The notes: generated by a model from the sequence alone, not told the origin. A stretch of DNA of 64,000 bases from Paraphysomonas bandaiensis (GCA_965644295.1 CBFFRP010000210.1:124001-188000); one strand, 5' to 3'. Numbered from the stretch's first letter, positions 10,308-21,534 are shown. Made by a program: numbers and translations.

Positions 10308-10546
10308 ATGGCATCGTTCGGTAAAGGTGATGTAGTTATTATTGGGGCTGGTTTGGTGGGGTCGCTATTAGCATATTTACTCCAGAAGAAGGGCTTCAGA
10401 GTGTCTGTGTTTGAGAGGTATCAGGATATCAGACAGATCCCCAGTCTCGGCAGGTCCATTAATTTAGTTATTACTAAACGTGGTCTGAGGGCTGTGGATT
10501 GTTTTGGTGAGGAAGGATTACGTGATGAAATACTCGCCTTAGCTGG
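10308..10546 (+). pseudogene. Kynurenine 3-monooxygenase, N-terminal fragment
   Basis: About 80 codons from an ATG. Residues 9-40 carry the FAD-binding Rossmann signature (VVIIGAGLVGSLLAYLL, then an acidic end VFERY), followed by LGRSINLVITKRGLRAVD. That combination is characteristic of kynurenine 3-monooxygenase, the FAD enzyme of tryptophan degradation that hydroxylates kynurenine at the mitochondrial outer membrane. The family is normally ~450 residues; here homology stops after EILALA, exactly where direct repeat copy B begins. No GT donor is visible at that point, so this is a truncated gene piece rather than a first exon, unless the missing part was displaced. The fragment, its short leader and the microsatellite lie between two long direct repeats. 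Confidence 0.7.
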
Positions 10547-11220
10547 CGACACTTACTTCTATTCACACTTAGTAACAACATAGTAACACTATATTCGATA
10601 CAACGTAACTTTTACTTACATAACCTTTCGACACTTAGTAACACTTACTTCTATTCACACTTAGTAACAACTTAGTAACACTATATTCGATACAACGTAA
10701 CTTTTACTTACATAACCTTTCGACACTTAGTAACACTTACTTCTATTCACACTTAGTAACAACTTAGTAACACTATATTAGTTGTCTAGCTACTAACAGG
10801 TGGCTATTGCTACTAATAAGGCTTTAAAATGTATTAATATAGTTACGATGTGCTGTTGTCATTTATATTTATTTCAGTCTATTTCTAAGTATTTCAATTT
10901 TCCGAGTGTTTTGTTTTTAAGTATTTCGTGCAGGGATATAGGGAAAAATATATTGCAATACTATTGTTAGATTGCGTTCCATCAATAGTACTGATGGAGT
11001 TTTTAAAGCGGCCTTACAATACTATTGCAATAAATTAGTATGACTAATCAGTAAGTAAACACATCCGTAGTTTCCATTTTTAGTACTTCTCATTATAAGT
11101 TCTAAGAAGGTCACTTGATAATTGATAATCAACCCACTATATTCTTAACTAATTAAAAGTTTCCTCATACTCATCCTCTGAACTCTAAGCCATCATCAGT
11201 GATATCATCGCCATATTCAT
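10547..11220 (+). repeat. Long direct repeat, copy B
   Basis: Starts inside a 92-bp unit at CGACACTTACTTCTATTC, cutting the monooxygenase fragment. It continues as in copy A to GCCATATTCAT at 11220, then leaves it (CCAATATTAATTG instead of the microsatellite). Confidence 0.85.
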
Positions 11221-11599
11221 CCAATATTAATTGTATATGCTTACATTCGGCCACAACTGTTTGTTAGCTTTCAGAAACAACAGCATATTAAGTGTAGTAG
11301 GATGCATACGCTAACAGCACCTTTCTCAGATCTTGTCAATTCAAATTCTTCGCCTGCCAAATTCCATTCTCAAAATTCGGATCATTAACAATGAAACTGT
11401 TTTTCTTTAAAGCAGATAGTAGATACTTTGCCCCGAAGTCCCTCAATAAGACACCAAAAATGTCCGGGCATTTATAAAGATTCACTTGACTCGATCCTCC
11501 TGTTTGTCAACCAAACTCCAAAAACAGCGGTAAATGTCCCTACTTTTGTATGAATTCATGGTTCAGAGTTCAGATGTCTCTTCTTTTCACTAAATATGA
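11221..11599. other. Spacer, no gene seen
   Basis: AT-rich, no recognised feature; it ends at the left terminal repeat of the hAT-type element. Confidence 0.4.
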
Positions 11600-12482
11600 C
11601 AGGGCTGCGTAACAATTAATTGCATATACATTGTATATGTTATTTTGCAATTAAATTGCAATTATTAGCTATATATCTCGCGCAATTATAATAGCAATTT
11701 AATTGTGCCAATTATTGTCTAATTAATTGCGATTTTTGACATTTTCTCTGCATTCCCTTTTCTGACGGCCATCATCAAAGTCCTCAAGTTGAGTAAAGAA
11801 CACCCTTGAAATGGATTCTGGTGTTAAGTTGTCAGACATTTCTAGTTAATGATACACACATATTGTAAATTATGATTATATAATCGAGTATAATATACTG
11901 CATATATTACATGACCAAAAACTTTAAACATCAAGTATTTCAACTGCATAAAACAGAAAAATTCCTGATAATCCATGTCCATACATCTGCACATCAGTTA
12001 GCAGTGCACTTTAATCCTGCAGTGTCTTGTAAGGCAGGCCAGGATCGGAAGTACATGATTGCCAAATTACTTATAGATAGATATCTTCAACAAGAACGGT
12101 AATACGCTATGGATCGAGCTGAACTTAGTCTTGTTGCTCAAGGTCAAGAGGAAAGACACATAATCGACCGTACAAAGAACACAGTACTTCTCTTAATGTA
12201 AAGATGTTTATAATGAGAGGGCAACCTCTTCCCACCATTTGAATAGCTGTTATAATAGCCATTAAGGGTGATGGCCATTACAAGGGCAATAAATGGCTAT
12301 TGACCTTATTGATTTCCAAGTTATCATTCTAATATTATGTCCTAGTACATATAGCAAATAATTGCCAATTAATTGCAACATTCCAGCAAGCAATTATAAT
12401 TGCAGTTATTATGTATGTTCCATGCAATGGAATTGCAATTAATTGTAATTGCAATTCAATTGGTGATTGTTACGCAGCCCTG
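11600..12482. mobile_element. Non-autonomous hAT-type element, 883 bp
   Basis: Perfect 17-bp terminal inverted repeats: CAGGGCTGCGTAACAAT at 11600-11616 and its complement at 12466-12482. CAGGG ends are typical of hAT transposons, which make 8-bp target duplications. The flanks AAATATGA and CTATATGA agree at 6 of 8 positions, as expected of an aged duplication. The inner ~100 bp at each end are rich in AATTGCAAT-type palindromes. No transposase frame is present. A small ORF at 11911-12102 has no recognisable domain. Confidence 0.75.
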
Positions 12483-12929
12483 CTATATGATATATATATC
12501 ATATTAAGAGAATTACTGTACATGTGTAGAGGTGTCTAATATATTGTTTGAGCTAGCGATCATAATAGAAAATAACATCAAAAAAAGGCTTTTTTCTTAT
12601 TTTCCGGATATTTAAGCACATAGGCGTATATTTTGCACCCAACAGTTGAGAATCTTTCTGTATATGACTGTCATAATATTGATTGCAATATACTGCAATA
12701 TATTGTGAGCCACTTCAACAGAAACAACATTGACGGAATATTTGACCAGTCCACCTATCAATATATTGTACAATGTATTGCAATACAATATATTGTTCCC
12801 TATCCTTGATTTCGTGAAATATTTTTCATTAAATTGATTAAATACTAGCAAGTTATATGTTTATAGGTGTCACACATTGGTTAATTAATTGTCTTCTTCC
12901 CAATCAAAATCTTCCATCTCGTCGTGACA
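12483..12929. other. AT-rich spacer with short palindromes
   Basis: Contains runs such as CAATATATTGTACAATGTATTG around 12760. No gene supported. Confidence 0.4.
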
Positions 12930-13130
12930 CTAATTATCATCACCTTTCCACTCCTCAAAGGCATCCGGAGGAATCAGTTGAGCAAGTACACGCTTGGTGT
13001 CTGTTTCAATTCCATTCCATGTGATAGAAGTGTACAACTCAGAACGAACATAGAACTCAACAGTCGAAGACTTGATGCAGGATAGTTCCTTCAGAACAGA
13101 TTGTCCAAGTAAGGCATGTGATCTTCATGC
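12930..13130 (-). pseudogene. C-terminal coding remnant, unknown protein
   Basis: On the minus strand about 65 codons read as convincing protein (SVLKELSCIKSSTVEFYVRS ... ending IPPDAFEEWKGDDN then TAG). The 5' side is closed by a TGA, and no start or splice acceptor is clear. The segment is less AT-rich than its surroundings. Just after the stop there is a second acidic run (MEDFDWEEDN). It is probably the 3' end of a broken gene; family unknown. Confidence 0.35.
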
Positions 13131-13430
13131 AATAGTGTGATTCAGAGATGATTCAAGTTTAACAATTTCAGCGGACCCGAAACGGTTCCGGAGATCCGGA
13201 GATTCTACGATGCATTGTGTATCGTACGAACATATGGAGAATCTCAAACTTTTAATCAGAAGTGATTCGGTATGTCCAACAATATCTTGACAAAGTTGAA
13301 CTTATATGAGAATAAAAGTACAACGGATCCATTGCTTCCGCCAATGCTAGCTATACACTGAATCAGAAGGATATTGCTGGAATAATGAATGCAGTCTCAT
13401 AGGCAACAAATCCTGAGCTAGTCAACCAGA

Positions 13431-13561
13431 ACTTATTTTTCGGGAATATATTGAAGCAAATATCATCTATATTACCTACATAAAACTACAGCTGGAATAC
13501 AGATAATTATTGTCTCAATATTAGAGGCATCTTTGAACAAAAATATACAATGGATGCCGAT
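13431..13561 (-). mobile_element. ATCGGCATC-family MITE, copy 1 (reverse)
   Basis: Reverse-oriented member of a ~140-bp repeat that also occurs at 16988-17128, 43135-43272 and 43392-43535. Shared core: TATTTTTGTTC, GATGCCTC, ATATTGAG, TATTCCAGC, GTAATATAG. One end here reads GATGCCGAT. Confidence 0.65.
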
Positions 13562-13798
13562 ATCTGTGTCGGTAGGCTGTGTCCACAGCAGCAAAAATTC
13601 CTACAAGTAGAAGTGGGAATTAGTTGTAAAAATCATGAAAAAAATTGTGAAAAAGTGTCTTTTATGTTTAATTCCATAACTTTTTGATTTTAGCAATCGA
13701 AATACTGCGGTTTTAACACAAAAAGGCTGAACATTTTGAATGTGTCTGTTAAAGATACTTCTCAGTTGTCAACACATCACTTCAGTGATGATCAGCTC

Positions 13799-13900
13799 AT
13801 GTATGTATGTGTGTGTATGTATGTATGTATGTATGTATGTATGTATGTACCCAGACACACACACACTCTCTCTCTATGTATGTATGTATGTATGTATGGA
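13799..13900. repeat. (TATG)n microsatellites
   Basis: Two TATG tracts separated by CCAGACACACACACTCTCTC. Confidence 0.9.
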
Positions 13901-13990
13901 GTGCACAGGACTGCACTGGCTATCAGCATTATCCATATATATAACTTGCATTCCTAACAACTACAAACTTACATTCTATACAATTTACAA

Positions 13991-14293
13991 ATGGCTCAAT
14001 CATTAAAGTCTGATTTGGATAAATTAGTAGACCACTCGTCTACACACAGCTATCAACAGAGCACGCAGGTGTTGGTGCAGGAGTATCAAGTTGCTGTGGA
14101 ATCAAAAAAACTTCTACGTGAAGAACTCAGAGAATGTATCTTAAGAAATCATGAAAATGCGAATGAAAATTGTTATGATTTACGCGTTAAATACGTGGAA
14201 TTATTGAAGGATCGCTTTGGAGGTATGGTCTTTCCACCTGGATTGGAACCGAAGAACAAGCTCCGTCCTCGTGTGAGAGCCCCTGATGAATAA
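13991..14293 (+). CDS. NDUFB10-like complex I accessory subunit, 100 aa
   Basis: Single 100-codon frame. Residues ~36-75 read LLREELRECILRNHEN...NENCYDLRVKYVELL. The pattern R-E-E-L-x-x-C, then ~12 residues, C, then R-x-K-Y-x-x-L-L-K matches the small fungal-type NDUFB10 (PDSW) subunit of mitochondrial NADH dehydrogenase, whose two cysteines form an intermembrane-space disulphide. The length of ~100 residues fits that short form. The start ATG follows an A-rich leader; no other start is in frame nearby. No intron is seen. The identification rests on a remembered family pattern over ~40 residues, so a different twin-cysteine mitochondrial protein is possible. Confidence 0.5.
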   Translation: MAQSLKSDLDKLVDHSSTHSYQQSTQVLVQEYQVAVESKKLLREELRECILRNHENANENCYDLRVKYVELLKDRFGGMVFPPGLEPKNKLRPRVRAPDE

Positions 14294-15052
14294 TGATTTC
14301 AAGAATTTTCCTTGTAGGTGTAATTTAGTTCACTGTAGCTGCGTAAATACTGTAGCAGTTGCTCTTTGTAATAAAATGGTTTTCGATCAATATGTGGTTA
14401 GTGGTGAGTAAGCTGCTGGTCACGAGTGAAGCATATATAGCACTGTCCTCTTCCTGCAGAGTGAATTGACGGTTTGATAGAGATATGGACACAAATTTCA
14501 CCGCTAGCAATAAATATCCTACCAAAAAGTTAGATTTGCCTGAACATGATAGTCTGAATAAACCACAGGCAGTTATACGAGCGATAAAGTTATCAGTATC
14601 GTACTCCTGGATAAGAAAGGAATATCACTGCGATGAATAAGTTAAGTCTTTCTTGGGACACAACTACAAAATGCACCATTCGATTTAATAGCAGGTATCA
14701 TACTATGATAGATAATGGCATAGTACTTTGTGTTGTAATAAATGCGGCTAGTATTTCACGTTGACACACTCTCTACTCTCTATCCATAGCTTTGAATTAT
14801 TTCATAAAATATATATTAGGTATTAGTATACCCACCTTTTAAGCTGCTAATTCTGTATTGCTTCTAATATAACAAGTTGTGATGTGATTTCCCTCGTACA
14901 AAACTAGAAAATTCAAAGAATACGTAATAACATTGAAAGCAACTAAGTTATTTAATACCACAAAACGCTATAATATTAATCGCATCCAATGACGTTACCT
15001 GTAAAGCTCAGCATAACGGAATAACATGCCACTATAGCAACATCAACGCAAT
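14294..15052. other. Convergent 3' spacer, no gene seen
   Basis: Lies between the NDUFB10-like gene and the 3' end of the minus-strand channel gene. AT-rich, no recognisable element. Confidence 0.4.
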
Positions 15053-16447
15053 TTACACATGTGAAACTACTTCGTCCGATTGGCAGGTATCATGTAATCG
15101 TTTCTCACCCAGCTCTACCTGGACATCGCTCAAAACCACTCCATTGGCATCATTATTGTGTTCTGCTCGAATACTCTCTAGGTATGCCTCGATTCCCTCA
15201 AGGGAGCTTCGCTTACCAGCAGTGCTTCTACGCCTCTGACGAGCATGCTGGATAACAGACTCCATCGCCGCAGAGGCTTGATTTTGGCGCTTGCAAATTT
15301 CTTCCATTGTTAAAGTACCATCATTATCAAGATCTAACTCGGAAAAGTACTCAGTAACAAGTTTGATTAAATCAGGCGTGGCCGCGCCAATTCGAACCAT
15401 ACACAAAATGATGAATTCAGCTTTGTCGATAACACCATCATCATTTGCAATATCTGTATATATCAGTTAGTTATTCCCCGACTGATAGATAATATTATCA
15501 TGTGCCATCACAAAAGTGTTACACATTTAATGAAATTGTTAATCAATGAAACAACATGAATGCAAGGTCAGCTCACCGAAGTCTGTTAGCATCAGCACTT
15601 CTTTTTCCGTGACAGGTTGCTTAATCTTACGCACGGCATCATCCAGATCCCCACCATCAATAAAGAATGATGCTAATGTAGCCATTGCAATACCCATGAT
15701 TGGGACACCGATGGCAGTATACAGTCCTGTCAGGCCGAAATGCCAACTGAAGATTACACTAATTTAAAAAAGTGAGTTGTACAAACCATGTCACGCACCT
15801 GTCTGCATCCGCCGGTAGCCCATAGAGTCCTCCGGTGCTAAGAGAAGATATACAGAAGTACAGGGCATTTATAAAATTAAAATCTTCATGCATGTTCCAC
15901 GCGCAGGCCGTTCCCACGATTATAAATAAGCACCAAATAATAATAGCTCTCAGTTTATGCAGATTGTATAAGCACCATATCTTGCCTCGTGCAAAATAAT
16001 TTCCGCGAGAATTCTCCAGACATTGTTGATAGTCTCGTTTCATCAGTTCATTTTCGTACCAGTGAGCACGATCTTCTACAATTTTTTGCGCAAAGAAGCC
16101 GAGGGCAGCAGCAATAAAAGACGCTCCACATAACACGTAAAATACGGAAAACCATTGGGATTTGAAATTTCCCTCTTCAGATGTAGAAGGATCTCCCCAA
16201 CCTACAATACATATACATTACAATACATAGACATATACATATGATGAATGAGTATTAGACAGCAGTTCAACTTACCAACACTATATCCCACATCAACTGC
16301 TTTATGAAATCCTTTTGCCCATCCAACATCAAGGGTATAGTTATAAAATGTCATCCCTGTAAATAACCACACAATCCATAACACAGCAAACAGTTTGGGC
16401 CATCCAAGTGACTTGAAATACCTTTCAGCCAATACATAAGCAATCAT
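15053..16447 (-). CDS. Two-pore K+ channel with C-terminal EF hands, 4 exons
   Basis: Exons on the minus strand are 16276-16447, 15799-16201, 15577-15746 and 15053-15453, giving 381 residues. The introns (74, 52 and 123 bp) have GT-AG ends: GTAAGT...GTAG, GTGCGT...TCAG, GTGAGC...ACAG. The order is a first membrane helix (LFAVLWIVWLFTGMTFY), pore loop 1 with DVGYSVGWGDP, further helices, pore loop 2 with ISSLSTGGLYGLPAD, a helix containing AIGVPIMGIAMA, then two EF hands (loops DIANDDGVIDKAEF and DLDNDGTLTMEE) and a soluble tail. This matches the calcium-regulated two-pore potassium channels of stramenopile algae; cytosolic Ca2+ would gate the channel through the EF hands. Pore 2 has STGGLYG in place of the usual T-x-G-[YF]-G, so selectivity may differ. 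An extra 5' exon cannot be excluded. Confidence 0.85.
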
Positions 16448-16987
16448 ATTGTAATACAGTTACTGAATGAACTTCACAATGATAGAATTATTATCTCTAA
16501 CAGTGTTATGTATTAGAATAATGAATTAGATGTGTATTATGATCTATGGATATTCAAATGGTGCAACATATGAGGGAGGGGAGACAACTGGCCTCACAGT
16601 GCTGGTGATCCCCTCGCCAGGATAGCTGCATAATCTGACCAATCATATTGTCTCAAGGAAAATTCTGCCCGCTACTGATATAAAAACTCGGGAAAATAGT
16701 ATCTAGATTTAGGAATATTTGGGTTTTTAGCATGTTATTTATGGGAATATGCACGATTGTCGACAACGTGGAGCCCCTCCTTCACATCATGGGAGTCTGC
16801 CACAGATTATAAAAAGAGGGGTATTTTGCAACCTAAATTGCAAAAATGGTATAAAAATGTAATTTCAAACTATCAAAATCCCAGGTATTTCGTAATTTTA
16901 CCACATCATAAATTTGATTCTATGCCATTCTAATAGGAAAACAAAAGACAAAACCCGGGATTTCCATGTCATCAGTCGAAAAGTCCA
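16448..16987. other. Spacer upstream of the channel gene
   Basis: Presumed promoter side of the channel gene. No other feature recognised. Confidence 0.4.
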
Positions 16988-17128
16988 TGTCGGCATCCTG
17001 TGTATATTTTTGTTCACATATGCCTCTAATATTGAGACAACAATTGTGTGTCATACAGCCGTAGTTGTATGTAAGTAATATAGGGTAAATTTACTTCAAT
17101 ATATTTCCGAAATATATGATGCGGTCAT
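16988..17128 (+). mobile_element. ATCGGCATC-family MITE, copy 2
   Basis: TCGGCATCCTGTGTATATTT ... GATGCGGTCAT. Diverged member of the family with the same internal landmarks (ATATTGAGACAACAATT, GTAATATAG, TTCCGAAATA). Confidence 0.65.
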
Positions 17129-17439
17129 ACATACACACTGCACTCTCATATAGCAGTGTAAGTGTGTGAGCAAGTGACAACACTCACCTTCACAATCTTC
17201 AGCCCCAGCCTGGTCGTCAATAAACATACACTTTCATCTCTTTAATTTTGCCATCATGTTCATACAATCCATGAGTTGAAATGACTTGTGATCTATGTTG
17301 TCATATCAAGCTTAGACCTGACCTACACTCCGTGTCGAGCAATGCCCCAGTGTTGGAGATAGCGGATGAGGTAATTATGAAAACAAGACAATAGCGTGTG
17401 TTACCTTGTAAGTGTATGCCAGTAAACACTTACAACACT

Positions 17440-17642
17440 GGCTTTATAACACTGGAATTTAAGCAGTTCAGTATTGATTCGGATTGTCTTGTAAAGGAGG
17501 AGTGCATGCGGGATGACAGATGTCGTAGATAGGACGTACGTTTATGTTCCAGCAACAGAGAAGAGTGCAAGTGGGTAGTCCACTTGACCGAATACCAGTT
17601 TGTTACTGTGCCTGCCATAGAAAGATTCAAGAGGGCCATCTA
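17440..17642 (+). pseudogene. Coding relic with one in-frame TAG
   Basis: One frame reads as protein on both sides of a TAG at about 17530-17532: before it FKQFSIDSDCLVKEECMRDD, after it CSSNREECKWVVHLTEYQF and on to KRAI and a double stop. Cysteine-rich, unknown family. A different frame over 17544-17816 is also open and Cys-rich; I cannot decide whether either is used. Confidence 0.3.
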
Positions 17643-18268
17643 ATAACAATACATTTCAAGAGCAAGAAGATGCACCTCTGCTGTCACAAGAATTACTTAC
17701 CCGAGCCTTCAAACCTCGTGGTACGACCAGGTCATGGGTTCAGAGAAGCAGAAGGTGAAATACTGGAAGAACATGGACATTGGATTCCGGTATGTGAAAT
17801 GCCCTGCTGCCGATGAGTACGGTTCCCTCCTGTCCCCTTTACTGCCTTTGCTGCATCTACGGTGGAACCTCTGAGTCTTCAGAGAACACAGAATACGAGC
17901 GCAGAGGCAAGTCTAAATAGGAAGGTATCCATCACCTACTGTCGCTGCCTATGCTGTAGCTAGTTTGCTTGTAGTGATATCGATCAAACGCGCAACTTGA
18001 TAAATCTGATTCTAATGTCATAGCAAAGTAACAATAATAAAGCCTACATTACCACTAAACTCAGCTCAATAATTAGCTGCATATTATGAGAGCCGCTGAG
18101 TCAATGAAGTCACCCTCAGGAGGACTTTCCTCTCCTTGGGTCACATGATAGTATAGAGCAGTGTACATACCATGTAGTTAGGAATACAGTGTGTAGGGGA
18201 AATGTGATCAGCCCCCCCAAAACGTACACGAAAAAGTATCGCAAAATATACAGTTGGCGCAGAAACGC
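17643..18268. other. Spacer, no gene seen
   Basis: No recognisable feature apart from the open frame to 17816 mentioned for the preceding relic. Confidence 0.35.
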
Positions 18269-18365
18269 TAAACCGAATTACAAATTATTTAAATATTTAT
18301 TATCTAATCAACTAGTGATAAATATTATCAGTATTATTAACTGTGAATTGTTTATTATTGCTTAT
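18269..18365 (+). pseudogene. Fragment of the membrane-protein gene at 21896
   Basis: About 95 bp encode NYKLFKYLLSNQLVINIISI and on to NCELFIIA, matching the copy inside 21896-22780 with only a few substitutions. Homology ends abruptly on both sides. This is a partial duplicate of one transmembrane segment of that gene, or a remnant of a second family member. Confidence 0.7.
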
Positions 18366-19976
18366 TGCCCCATTCCGGGGGGTGGCCATAGTGTAGGCTG
18401 GCTGGTGCACCACCTAAAACACCGAGATATAGCACTGATTCTACTACCCACCCACCCGTGTACCAACTTAGCTGACCACATAGATCACGCGCAGATTCTG
18501 TTGCTCCCCCCACGTGTGTTAACCTTTGCTGAGATTACGCGGGATTTCTCATAACTATGCATGACTTTTATATATGTAATTCGCGCAGATTCTAGTAGGA
18601 CCTTCCCATTATTATCTAACAAAGAATACGCGGGACTTCTCGTGACCATGCATGACTTCACTAGGATACGCTCTCAGAATGGGGTAATACATACAAACAT
18701 TATAAGAATGTCTGATTATTACATGAGAGCGGTCGTGTACAGAAACTAGTTTTACATCTATAGACTAACTAATAACTGGACTTGCTATATACTACTAGTG
18801 GCGGGCAACCGTCTCGGTAATGCTTGTGCATCGCTGCGAGCACCATGGTGCAACCGTCCCTTGTAGTGAAGTTAGTCGGGGGGTCTACCTTTCGGCAATG
18901 TGTCTGGCGGGCCTGTGCCATGGGCGAGATGTAGATGAAAGTGTAAGTCGGTGATGGAGATGGTGCTGGTTGTCGAGGTGGGGTTTCGGCCACAAGTAAG
19001 GATGCGTTGGTTCCGGAATGGTTGCGCTTGCCTCTGTCGGGTTCGGACTCTTGTAGAGGATAGAATTTTAGGGGTGGATGTCGCCTGGAGTAGCTGGAGT
19101 ATTTTTGGTGTCGGGTGAGTATCCTGGGACTGGCGTTGCTGTGAGTGTGTCGGTGTCGTGACCGGAGTTACTGGTGTTGTGGTGTCTGAGTCCCCTATTT
19201 CGAAGCATGCGGAGCCCGCAATACATACATACTCACAACAACGGAAGTGGTTGCTTGCGGCGACGCATGAGCAACTTTCGTAGCGTTATAATATATAATA
19301 GTAAGATGAATCCTAATAAGCCCTAAAAGCCGTATATAATGGACTATTGCTTCTCTGTTTGGTTAACATCCCAATGGTCAACTTCAGGAGTTATGACACA
19401 ATTGGATGATTTACTAAGTTAACTGGACGTTTATTTACTCATTAATAATGTTAAGATTATAGAAAAATGTAATAAACAAAATAAACAATAAACAATATAA
19501 TATCGTGTTATCTCTACTACGCACCCTCATTCTTACATTATAGTCACTATCTTCTTGTATGGTCAATATATACTCCGTTCTCATTACTTCTCATAATACA
19601 GTTAACCACTACAGTATTTTTGAGTAACCGTCATAAGTCCAATATCTTAGAATTACAGCTTTTAATTGCTTCAACAGCTTCAACTCGCTACAAGTACGTA
19701 CGTAGGAGTTGGTTGTAGCTTAATATAAATTAGAAAATTAGCATAGCATTCATCAGACAGTTGTTTATTCTGTATCTCCCTGTATGTAATACACTGGATT
19801 TGGATTTAAAAAATGCTCTCTTTATCCATATATACAAAATAGCCATGAGATTGTTATTACTTCCTGTCTGATTTAGAATAATAGACACCTCCTAAAAAAT
19901 AGGCCATAATGCATAAGATGAATAAATACATTCAAAACATCCAAGCATCAGAGTGGCATATCCTTCAAAAACGTGG
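18366..19976. other. Spacer with a GC-rich block
   Basis: 18536-18660 contains two diverged copies, 93 bp apart, of ACGCGGGA.TTCTC...CATGCATGACTT. 18790-19270 is markedly richer in GC than its surroundings and has several open minus-strand frames (one Thr/Pro/Gln-rich) but no recognisable domain; it may be an inserted foreign or mobile segment. 19270-19976 is AT-rich with nothing recognised. Confidence 0.35.
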
Positions 19977-21534
19977 TCATGGAGGATTCTGTGAACGAAA
20001 CCACTGCAGAACATTCACATGTTTATAATATGCAGCAGCAGATTCGCAAGAACCTTTCTTCCATGGACATGGGGGGTTCTGTGAACGAAGCCACTGTAGA
20101 GTATTCAATTGTCCAGACTCTGCAGCTGCCCTGCAAGTCCACTCATTCCAGGGACATGGAGGGTTCTGTGAACGAAGCCACTGTAGAGCATCCAATTGTC
20201 CAGACTCTGCAGCTGCACTGCAAGACTTTTCATCCCATGGGCATGGAGGGTCCTGTGAACGAAGCCACTGCAGAACATTCAAGTGCCCCTTCCTAGCAGC
20301 AGCTGCGCAAGTATATTCATTCCAGGAATCTGGAGGGTTCTGTGAACGAAGCCACTGCAGAATATTCAAGTGCCCTCCATCTGCAGCAGCAGTACAAGTG
20401 CTTCCAAACATTGAATCTGGAGCGTTCTGTGAACGAAGCCACTGTAGAACATTCAAGTGCCCACCACTAGCAGCAGCATCACAAGTAAACGCATTCCAGG
20501 GGCATGGAGGGTCCTGTGAACGAAGCCACTGCAGTACATCCAAGTGTCCTCCCTCTGCAGCTACATAGCAAGTCCACGTATCCCAGGGACATGGAGGGTG
20601 CTGTGAACGAAGCCACTGCAATACATTCAAGTGTCCACCTCTAGCAGCAGCTTCACAAGTTGCTTTATCCCAGGGACATGGAGGGACCTGTGAACGAAGC
20701 CACTGCAATACATTCAAGTGTCCACCTCTAGCAGCAGCTTCACAAGTTGCTTTATCCCAGACATGGAGGGACCTGTGAACGAAGCCACTGCAATACATTC
20801 AAGTGTCCACCTCTAGCAGCAGCTTCACAAGTTGCTTTATTCCAGGGACATGGAGGGTGCTGTGAACGAAGCCACTGCAATACATTCAAGTGTCCACCTC
20901 TAGCAGCAGCTTCACAAGTTGCTTTATCCCAGGGACATGGAGGGTGCTGTGAACGAAGCCACTGCAGCACATCCAAGTGTCCACCTCTAGCAGCAGCTTC
21001 ACAAGTTGCTTTATCCCAGGGACATGGAGGGTGCTGTGAACGAAGCCACTGCAACACATCCAAGTGTCCACCTCTAGCAGCAGCTTCACAAGTTGCTTTA
21101 TCCCAGGGACATGGAGGGTGCTGTGAACGAAGCCACTGCAATACATCCAAGTGTCCACCTCTAGCAGCAGCTTCACAAGTTGCTTTATCCCATAAGTATG
21201 TGGGGTCGTGTGTGTGTATATGTGTATGTATATGTCTCATGAGGTGCATCATCTGCTGTAGTCTGCCGTATAGTGCACATGTATTCATTAGTTGGGTGTG
21301 TGGGCAGCCCACAGACAGAGCCCATGAGACCATTGAGTTGGTCATACAGTAGTGAGATGCATGTGACTCAAGTCTCTCTCTGCTCTTATCTCTCGTGTTG
21401 TCTCTCGTGTTATCAGCCATATCGTGAAGTCCCTTACAAGTCATGACCACAGGAAGGAGAGCTGAGTGTGGGATCATAGAGATGATGAGACGAATCACAT
21501 CATCATTGAGAACAGATAGAGTGATTTCATTCAT
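19977..21534 (-). pseudogene. LQWLRS-repeat (ankyrin-like) protein, frameshifted
   Basis: The minus-strand frame starts at 21532-21534. Residues 1-40 (LSVLNDDVIRLIISMIPHSA...) resemble an F-box-type helix bundle. After a ~70-residue linker come about 14 repeats of 29 residues (87 bp), consensus TCEAAARGGHLDVLQWLRSQ followed by HPPCPWD. This is the ankyrin-like repeat common in algal and giant-virus proteins, generally a protein-binding scaffold. Near 20760 the usual CCCAGGGACATGG is CCCAGACATGG, a 2-base deletion that shifts the frame at repeat 5; reading resumes in the next frame to a TGA at 19977. Without it the protein would be about 515 residues. The repeats nearest the N terminus are almost identical in DNA, while those nearest the C terminus are diverged. 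It could be a pseudogene, an allele or a sequencing/assembly error. Confidence 0.8.

Noticed and set aside
19977-21180. Regular repeats resembling a CRISPR array
   Set aside because: The 87-bp units are contiguous coding repeats without spacers, in a eukaryotic context. The 92-bp and 20-bp tandem repeats also lack spacers.
20747-21352. 201-codon plus-strand frame opposite the LQWLRS-repeat gene
   Set aside because: The 87-bp period is a multiple of three, so the antisense frame stays open automatically. The minus-strand frame has the known repeat family.
19977-21534. Giant-virus origin suggested by the ankyrin-like repeats
   Set aside because: Spliced genes, LTR retrotransposons and microsatellites surround it. 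This repeat type is also common in algal nuclear genomes, and no viral core gene is present.
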